From: Eucalyptus grandis
Lineage: Eukaryota > Streptophyta > Magnoliopsida > Myrtales > Myrtaceae
Reading direction: 5' to 3'
NCBI RefSeq assembly: GCF_016545825.1
Contig: NC_052612.1
Location: forward strand, 6,324,001-6,388,000
Length of the DNA stretch: 64,000 bases
Under the pieces are notes generated by a model, which saw nothing but the letters and a program-made list of their open reading frames with translations, did no database searches and was not told the origin of the DNA. Positions 57,781 to 64,000 of this stretch are shown piece by piece; positions within the stretch are counted from its first letter, which is position 1; every line of letters starts with the position of its first letter. Both the position numbers and the translations under genes were made by a program.

Positions 57781-59105
57781 AAAAAATTGAAAATTAAAAA
57801 TAAAGGACAATTTTTGTTTTTATTTAGTCCTATTTTGCTTTATATATTTGAATTTGTTTCTATTCTATATGTATGTATACTAGGAATCTATATTTATTAC
57901 ATTTTTAAGTATATTATTATTTTTATTATTTAATAATTGTTTATTAAGGAATGATGGATGGCAATAAAAAAGAAATAAAAAAAGATAGGAAAAATAATTA
58001 AAAATAAGTAAATAAAAATGAAGTAGAAGAACCCCAAGTTTAAATGAACAAATTCGAGTTGAAATAGATCTTTCTAATTCACTTTGTCTCCTTCTTCTCC
58101 GTATATTGGGTTTATATCAAAGTATCACTACTCATCTATAATTTTTGTTACTGACCAAAAAAAAAAATCTATAATTTTTGTTCACGCAAAAATTCCATGA
58201 CAAAAAGAGATTCAAAACTCTTTTTCCACACAACTCTATGGTTCACGTCAAAAGTTCACAAAAATAGTAAAAGAGTCAAAACTCCTCTTTTATTATTATT
58301 TAATTATTTTTCAGATTTTTAATCATAACTCCTCTGGGGCTTTGTTGTTTAATCAGATTTTTTAAGGTCGAATTGTTAAATCAGATTTTAAGAGGGGCCT
58401 TTATATGTATTAGTTGGATCTATAAAGACTTGAATTTTTACATTTGTGCAATAATAACTATTGGCAAGATAGTTATGTTGTAAATTGAAATATCTATGGC
58501 AATGCAAATTCATAACCATGTCATAGATTAAAAGTAAAAATTTGAACAACATTTTAGCCACAAATGTTGCTACTTTGGCGACACGCATAAATATGGCTTA
58601 AGCAATTCTTTCAGTAGTCTAAAAGATTTTACATTTTACTTGGTCGCCAAATTATTCAAATGCACATATATAATTTAAAGTTAATTTGGTATATTAAAAG
58701 AATATTTGACCCAATGCATTTAGTTAATAATAAATAAAAACACTATACACGAACTTATATTTATGAAAGAACAGTAACAACTTCAAATCATGAATTTGGA
58801 TTTCCTGACTATTATGTCAAATCACATTTAGATTAATACTCTATGTGAATTGATGTTGATATTTTGTTATCAAAATATGAATGATAGATTAAGTGGGACA
58901 AAAAAGCCTTTTTTTTCTTTGTTTTAATTAACATAATAGGAAGTGTGCCGATTAATGCTAAGTGAAGCGGGAGGGGAAAAGAAAGATCTTCCTCCAAGCT
59001 GAGCATACAAATTGATTATTACCTAGGCCACAGTTTCTAAATGATACTGAAGAAGTTACTCTACAAGTGAACAAATAGGGCTCTATAGTGTTCTAGCAAG
59101 CATAC
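57781..59105. repeat. Remainder of ankyrin intron 2, including repeat A copy 2 (58340-58590)
   Basis: AT-rich. 58340-58590 is the second copy of repeat A, here not followed by B. The rest shows no ORF or recognisable element. The donor of intron 2 is at 59104-59105. Confidence 0.6.
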
Positions 59106-59615
59106 CTCGTCGTGAGCAGCAAAAATGTCAAGAGCGGTCGAATGATCTTTATTTGTGGCCAAACGGTCTACCCTTTTGTCCCGTGCAAGTATGTATATGA
59201 TGTTGTATTTTTTTATGAAATGCAGCCAAATGCAGAGCCATGTTTCCATTGATGTCTTGTTCATTGATAAGATCCTCCAAGTTTGGCATTTCTAGTATGT
59301 ACTTGACTACATTTACTCGTCCACCCATAACAGCTGCATGAAGAGCCGTTTGCCCTTTGGTGTTTATTATGGCACAAGCATCAGGACAAGATCTAATAAG
59401 CTCTTCAATAACATTGATGTGGCCTTGAAACGCCGCAATGTGAAGAGCAGATTCCCCCGCTTTGTCTAAATCATATGCCACAGAAGTATCATGTTGCAAG
59501 AGTTGTCGAACTACTTCGACTTCACCAAAGCAAGCGACATAATGAAGAGGAGTCCACCCTAAATCATCTCCTTCTTTGATCACTTCTGGTCTCTTCTCCA
59601 AGATTTTCCACCAAC
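59106..59615 (-). CDS. Ankyrin-PGG gene exon 2 (middle ankyrin repeats; contains 1-nt frameshift)
   Basis: The acceptor GCTAAG/GTTGG at 59616 completes a Gly codon and gives WWKILEKRPEVIKEGDDLGWTPLHYVA. Further repeats are ESALHIAAFQGHINVIEELI, QTALHAAVMGGRVNVVKYIL and GNMALHLAAFHKK. After the A-run on the minus strand (59208-59214) the frame shifts by one and continues as RLATNKDHSTALDIFAAHDE to the donor GAG/GTATGC at 59105. One base too many in the run explains the shift. Each ankyrin repeat is a helix-turn-helix protein-binding module of about 33 residues. Confidence 0.78.
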
Positions 59616-60519
59616 CTTAGCAAACACAGTAGGAACATGCCATGATTCAGACTATTATAAGCATCTAGACGTAGATATTAAAATTGCATTCTATCCTATT
59701 AAATTTTCCCGTTTTCCCCTGTACTAGGTAGGAATTTGTCATGATTTTTTTGAAGTTTCTCTAATGCTCTTGCATGTATACCTGGATCTGTAGGATAATA
59801 TTGCAATTTGCCCTATCATTAATTGTAAACGGAAAAGCAAGTAATCATAAGGAGAAAATCTCGAAACAAAGAAGAATAAATTTAAAAAAAAAAATGAACT
59901 GGATGAGAGAGAAAATGGGAGAGATAGGAGTGTGATGGTTATGGTGGTTGCTAACTTGCTGCCGTTGCCATCATCGGTAGAGTTGATGATGATGGTGCTG
60001 GTGGAATTCGAAGAGAAGTGGTAAAAATCACAAAAAGTGAAGAGAAGAAGATCAAGAAGAGAGCGTAGAAAGAAATTAAGTACGTAAAAAAATTGGATAC
60101 ATAAGCAAAAATGTAGCTGGCTTTTTGAAAATCCCCTTACTATGATATTATGTACAAACTGTAATATTCCTTTCTTAGTCCGCATACTAACAGAAGATGA
60201 ACTGGTTTGAACTTGTTTAATAGTCGATGAGCAAATGGACAGAGCATGCAACGAGAATATTACTCGAATCTTTTCAAAACATTACCCTCGTGTTTAACGG
60301 GTCAACTGGCATGTCCTTGAAAAAAAAGTATGAACATTCACCCAAATGAAAGTAATAATAAATAGATAAATATTATGTTTATCGTTATATTTAAAGAAAA
60401 AAGTACTGGGATAGATGGCAGCCATCACTGCTAACATGATAATTCTCACTTAAAAGAGAGAGATAGAGAGAGATTCAATAAAATTCGATTTACTAGATTT
60501 AGAATCTTGTAACACTTAC

Positions 60520-61126
60520 CAGTTGGTAGGCGAAAAATTGTCACATGCAAAGCGGTCAATCCCTTAGGGCCCTTATGAGACGATGAGAATTAGGAAGCTC
60601 CTAAAATTATTTCAATGGCATGAAAGAGCCCTCGATTTGCTGCAAGATAAAGCGGGGACTCATGAGCAGCATTAGTAATATCACACAATTGAGGATCTTC
60701 TTCAATCAGCAACTTCACCATCCCAGTGTGGCCTCCTCTTACTGCATAGTGCAAAGCAGTATCCTTATTCGAATTCGGTTTTCGAATAAGCTCTTTGCAC
60801 AAATCAACTTGTCCATTTTGAACATCCCAATGCACTGATTTCGCCAGATCAATAAAGACTCGAACCACTCCGCAGCTTCCCACTTTAGCAGCAACATGCA
60901 AGGGATTGTCTCCTTTGTAATTACCTTGCCAAAGAAGGAGTGGTCCTGATGGACAATGAAGAAGATCTTTGATGAAATGTACTTGCTGGTATTGAGCCGC
61001 AACGTGGAGAATGTTGTTATGCTTTGGCGTCATTTGGTGGAAAAGGTCCTCTCCGTTTCCTGAAATTATTGTCATTAGATTTTCAAAGTCTCCGGACTTT
61101 GCAGCCTCATAAACTTTAGGATGCAT
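60520..61126 (-). CDS. Ankyrin-PGG gene exon 1 (N-terminal ankyrin repeats; contains in-frame stop)
   Basis: Starts MHPKVYEAAKSGDFENLM, the standard N-terminus of this family, so the ATG is well supported. Repeats are seen as NNILHVAAQYQQVHFIKDLL, GDNPLHVAAKVGSCGVVRVFI, KDTALHYAVRGGHTGMVKLLI and ESPLYLAANRGLFHAIEIIL. Codon 179 is TAA (60590-60592), in a linker, and the frame then continues HKGPKGLTALHVTIFRLPTG to the donor ACTG/GTAAGT at 60519. The continuing ankyrin sequence after the stop argues for a recent nonsense change or a base error rather than a true end. Intron 1 is 59616-60519. Confidence 0.78.
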
Positions 61127-61223
61127 TCTCAGTCTCTCCCTCTACTACTCTCGGACCCAAAGTAGCCGCAAGCGAGCTTATCAATTTAAGCGACAAGTTC
61201 AAGTGGGAGGAACTCTTTCGGTA

Positions 61224-61231
61224 CTTTTATA
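61224..61231 (-). promoter_or_regulatory. Candidate TATA box of the ankyrin-PGG gene
   Basis: TATAAAAG on the minus strand, about 100 bases upstream of the ATG, would give a 5' UTR near 70 nt. A T-rich/A-rich run lies just upstream (61255-61290). Confidence 0.5.
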
Positions 61232-61239
61232 TTTAGGAC

Positions 61240-62003
61240 TCACTTGCAGCTCCTTTTTTTTTTTTTTTTAACTTTTTTAACTTTTCTTTTTTTGGAACTT
61301 TTCGACCATCTAGTCTTCACTTTTCATCGATCAAAAAGCATCGCACGCGCATTATTTCACACGTTTGTCTTGGTTGCCCGCATCTGACCGAACTCAATTA
61401 TTGAACGAAATAGCGATTTGGATCCAATTAGAAGGAGTGATCGTGCCATAATTGTGTCAATTATTTGAAGCCGACGTCTCCTTTTTTTCTTTATTGACCG
61501 ATAAATCCTCGATTTACTCTTTCAGTCTTCATAAGACTAGTTCCACGTGAGTCACGAATTATCATCATGTTCCGCGTGTAGACCCAGCCCGGTCTATGCG
61601 TAAACTTTTATGATGAATGGACTTAGGCACAAAACTTTTAGTCAATCCCCAATTTAAACTTACTCAATAATCGTCTTCACTTCTGCACTTCACTAGACAA
61701 AGTCGGAACTCATAATTATGCGTGTTTTCTTGTAATATTTATTAAAAAAATACCACAATTTATACACATCGATTATTGAGTGACTAACTATCACATTTCT
61801 CAGAAAATACTGCATGCAAAATTGGGGACAAGGATACCACGTGGAAGATAAACATGATGATAATAGAAGATCAAAAGATGGTAAGCTATTTTCTTTCTTT
61901 AATCAAGTGCGCTGAAAAGGGGCCACCACCCACTAGCGGGGCGCAGGATCCTGTTCTCCAGGCTGTACCCCTGCTTTTCCTCACTTTTGATCTATCCATA
62001 TGT
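61240..62003. other. Upstream region of the ankyrin gene
   Basis: No credible gene. It contains a poly-T run (61255-61270) and mixed-composition sequence. A short GC-rich block (61918-61960) may be another small insertion, but I see no terminal repeats or tRNA boxes. Confidence 0.4.
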
Positions 62004-62897
62004 ACAGTTCATCAATTATGTTGATAGAATTCGAGTCAATTTGTCAGGTTTATAGAATAATTTCCAAAATGCGAAATTGGCATGAACTTTTTATTCTTCC
62101 ATGAACAAATCTATATTGATATCTAAATTTTATCTCTCATTCTTATTAGTCATATCATATAAAAACTAGCGATCAAATCTAGACTTTGCATAAAAATATC
62201 AATTTTGCATAATTTCTCATTTGCATTGCATTTGGGCAATCAACATTTTATTTTAGTAATGACATGTTCACATCAAATAAATATTATTTAATTTGGTCCG
62301 GTCATGGATTACGTTTAATTTAGCCAACATGCTAAATGAACTTGGACTTTAGACAGAGAGCCCTAATCTCAGTTTGATTTCCAAGATTAAAACTCACATT
62401 AAAATTTTGCCGGCCCGTATCCGCATCTCCCATAGCCGAATTTCACATGTGCATCGCACATGAAATTCTAAGTTCTTGGGGAGGAAGGTTGCACAACTCT
62501 CTTGAAATTTCTGTCCATATGGATAACAAGAGAGGATTTTCTAATTTCCCACGATAAAAGGTTACATATTCTCTTGACCCAAATTATGAAGTGTCAAATT
62601 TAAAAGGGCTATAAACCCTAAGACTATATGTCTAAGTTTAATAGCCAAAATAAAAACATGAATATGATAAAATTTATCCTATCTCATGTTCAATTCCTAC
62701 TCAAAGTATTATAAAATCGGATATAATGAGATATAACTTAGATAAAAATATCACATGGGATAGTTGCATAGGATTTATTATATCTATAGCATAAAAACTA
62801 ATTTCTTGAATAAAAAGCTTCTTAAATTAAAAAGAAAAAAATATAATATTTGAATTATAATATAAAAGAAAATTCAAAAATAAAATAAAATAATGGA
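62004..62897. repeat. Repeat unit B, copy 2 (upstream of ankyrin gene)
   Basis: Collinear with 56940-57780 across GTTCATCAATTAT, TATAGAATAATTTCC, ATCTAAATTTTATCTCTC and GTCCGGTCATGGATTA. Divergence between copies is considerable, so the duplication is old. Confidence 0.75.
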
Positions 62898-64000
62898 TGT
62901 CATAACCCATCCATTGGTACAGAAAAAAAAAATAGATTTAGAGGTATTGCATAAAAGATGAGCCTACAATTTCTAGTTTTAAAGGCAGGCTATCTCGAAC
63001 CCGTAACTCATACGATGTTGGGTATTCAAATTGATGCTATGAGAATTTTTCTTATAATGAGCTGCCACTAGCTTATCAGGGTTGTCTAGAAATCAAGTAA
63101 AGCATGGGAGTGCATTTCACTTTAATAAGAGAATCCAAGTTCGAGAACTTAATTATACTAATTAATCAATTAATGCTCTTTTAATACAAATCTTGTTCAT
63201 TTCAAAAGGGTTTTGTCATATAATTTGGATTGATTTTAGACTTATCCATTAACATATGAAATGATCATGAGTGAGCAATCATTAAAATAACAATCAGCAA
63301 TAAAATGAAACATTAAATAAATTGCAAGGGAAAACAAGCATCTAATATTAAGAGATAAATAAATGACAATCCTAATTAGACTAAAGGGAATCCATAATCA
63401 TCATATCGAAAGTGCGAACCCTAAAATAGAGCTCTAAGGGCTTAGTCAACTTTGAGCATGATTATAGTTTGAAAGAGTTCCACTTTTTAAGAGAATATTA
63501 CTCGAAATGCTATTTTTAAGTTTTTTGAGGAATTTTAATTTAAAAAATACAATTTTTGGATTTTTATTTTTATTTTTTATAATTTAAAAAAACGTTTTTT
63601 ATAAAAATATATTTTTAAATAATATTTTATTCGGAAAATGGTTAATCGGGTTGGGCCCTAGGGCCCGATCCGAACATGGGCTGCACTGGTCATACAAATC
63701 TGGGCTCATACCAGCAAATATTGGGCCAATAAATCGGGCTTCACTCAGCCCAAACCAAAACAAGCCCAAACTAAAACAACTTAAGTAAAGCCCAATTCTC
63801 ACTATATTGAACCCAAATATGCAAAAACAACACTTCAAGCCCAAAGCTCACTATGCCTAAGTAAGCCCAGAACTCCAACCTTTGCTCTCCAACGACTTCT
63901 TCAAGCACGCCCAGAAAATCCAATGGATTGCTTACTGATTCGAGAACATCAACACCCAGCCATGACATTATGCTTCACTTCATTGGAACTCCACTCACAA
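62898..64000 (-). repeat. Decayed Ogre-type LTR running off the window
   Basis: On the plus strand it begins TGTCATAACCCA, comparable to TGTCGCAACCAG of the Ogre-2 LTRs. About 150 nt later it has GAGCTGCCACTAGC...AAGTAAAGCATGGGAGTG, matching GAGTCGCCACTAATC...AAGTAAAATAATGGGAG. GGGCC-rich text near 63640-63790 resembles the outer part of the same LTR type. Similarity is low and the far end is outside the window. Confidence 0.45.

Larger units (their letters stand above)
54850..61126 (-). pseudogene. Ankyrin-repeat PGG-domain membrane protein gene (ACD6/ITN1-like), three exons, two disablements
   Basis: Gene-level model: exon 1 61126-60520, exon 2 59615-59106, exon 3 55527-54850, joined by GT-AG introns of compatible phase (1, then 0). 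The product would be about 597 residues: N-terminal ankyrin repeats, then a PGG domain with four hydrophobic segments. That is the usual plan of plant ACD6/ITN1-type plasma-membrane proteins involved in defence and stress signalling. Two problems exist: an in-frame TAA in exon 1 (60590-60592), and one extra base in an A-run of exon 2 (59208-59214 on the plus strand). Splice sites, TATA box and domain motifs are otherwise intact. It may be a recent pseudogene, a null allele, or an intact gene with assembly errors. Intron 2 (3578 bp) holds a SINE and duplicated repeat sequence. Confidence 0.75.

Noticed and set aside
59739..60251. 170-codon open frame on the minus strand in intron 1 of the ankyrin gene
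   Set aside because: Low-complexity Phe/Ser/Leu-rich text from a T-rich intron, bypassed by good splice sites and without any recognisable domain.
63599..63968. Minus-strand frames of 65-81 codons at the right edge
   Set aside because: Short, overlapping and within sequence that looks like a decayed LTR rich in GGGCC blocks.

Overview
The window reads as nuclear DNA from a flowering plant, probably a eudicot. It consists of nested LTR retrotransposons, a decayed endogenous pararetrovirus, tRNA-derived SINE insertions, and one multi-exon host gene of the plant-specific ankyrin-PGG (ACD6/ITN1-like) family with GT-AG introns. No prokaryotic features are visible. The species cannot be named from the sequence.

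Layout. 1-2679 (+): the protease, reverse transcriptase and RNase H end of an endogenous Caulimoviridae copy, broken into several frames. 2680-7844 (-): a 3'-truncated Ty1/copia element fused to it, with a GC-rich leader full of W-box and TGACGTCA motifs, a tRNA-Met primer site and one LTR. 8105-30953: an old LTR of Del/Tekay type, split by Ogre-1. 8792-28285 (+): Ogre-1, a 19.5-kb Ty3/gypsy Tat/Ogre element with 3.35-kb LTRs and a perfect TCTAT target duplication. 31051-48651 (-): Ogre-2, a 17.6-kb relative from a different family with 3.07-kb LTRs and an ACTAG duplication. 49375-54593 (+): a complete but defective Ty1/copia element with 577-bp LTRs and a CCCTC duplication. 54850-61126 (-): a three-exon ankyrin-PGG membrane-protein gene with one in-frame stop and one homopolymer frameshift. 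Its second intron holds a SINE with an 18-bp target duplication and pieces of a segmental duplication. 62004-64000: further decayed repeat sequence, including an apparent old Ogre-type LTR.

The two Ogre elements share one gene order: ORF1, gag, protease with G-patch, spliceosomal intron, RT, RNase H, a second RNase H, integrase, then a long 3' region. Because they differ in sequence and lie on opposite strands, they act as a small comparative data set. They agree on (i) an intron whose removal deletes an in-frame stop and joins protease to RT in frame; (ii) three leader hairpins whose stems change between families while the apical motif GYGAGRYYGC stays; (iii) a hairpin repeat upstream of the 3' LTR with a compensatory base-pair change; (iv) a five-codon ORF (Met-Leu-Ser-Leu-Leu-stop) in each LTR, differing only at a synonymous position and within the stop codon, and sitting between an acceptor-like and a donor-like site; (v) perfect CAG/GTAAGT donors just before the 3' LTR.

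All large coding regions of the transposons carry frameshifts or stops. The LTR pairs look nearly identical by eye, so insertion was recent, or the copies were mobilised in trans, or the assembly has residual indel errors. The ankyrin gene is the only host gene I can support.
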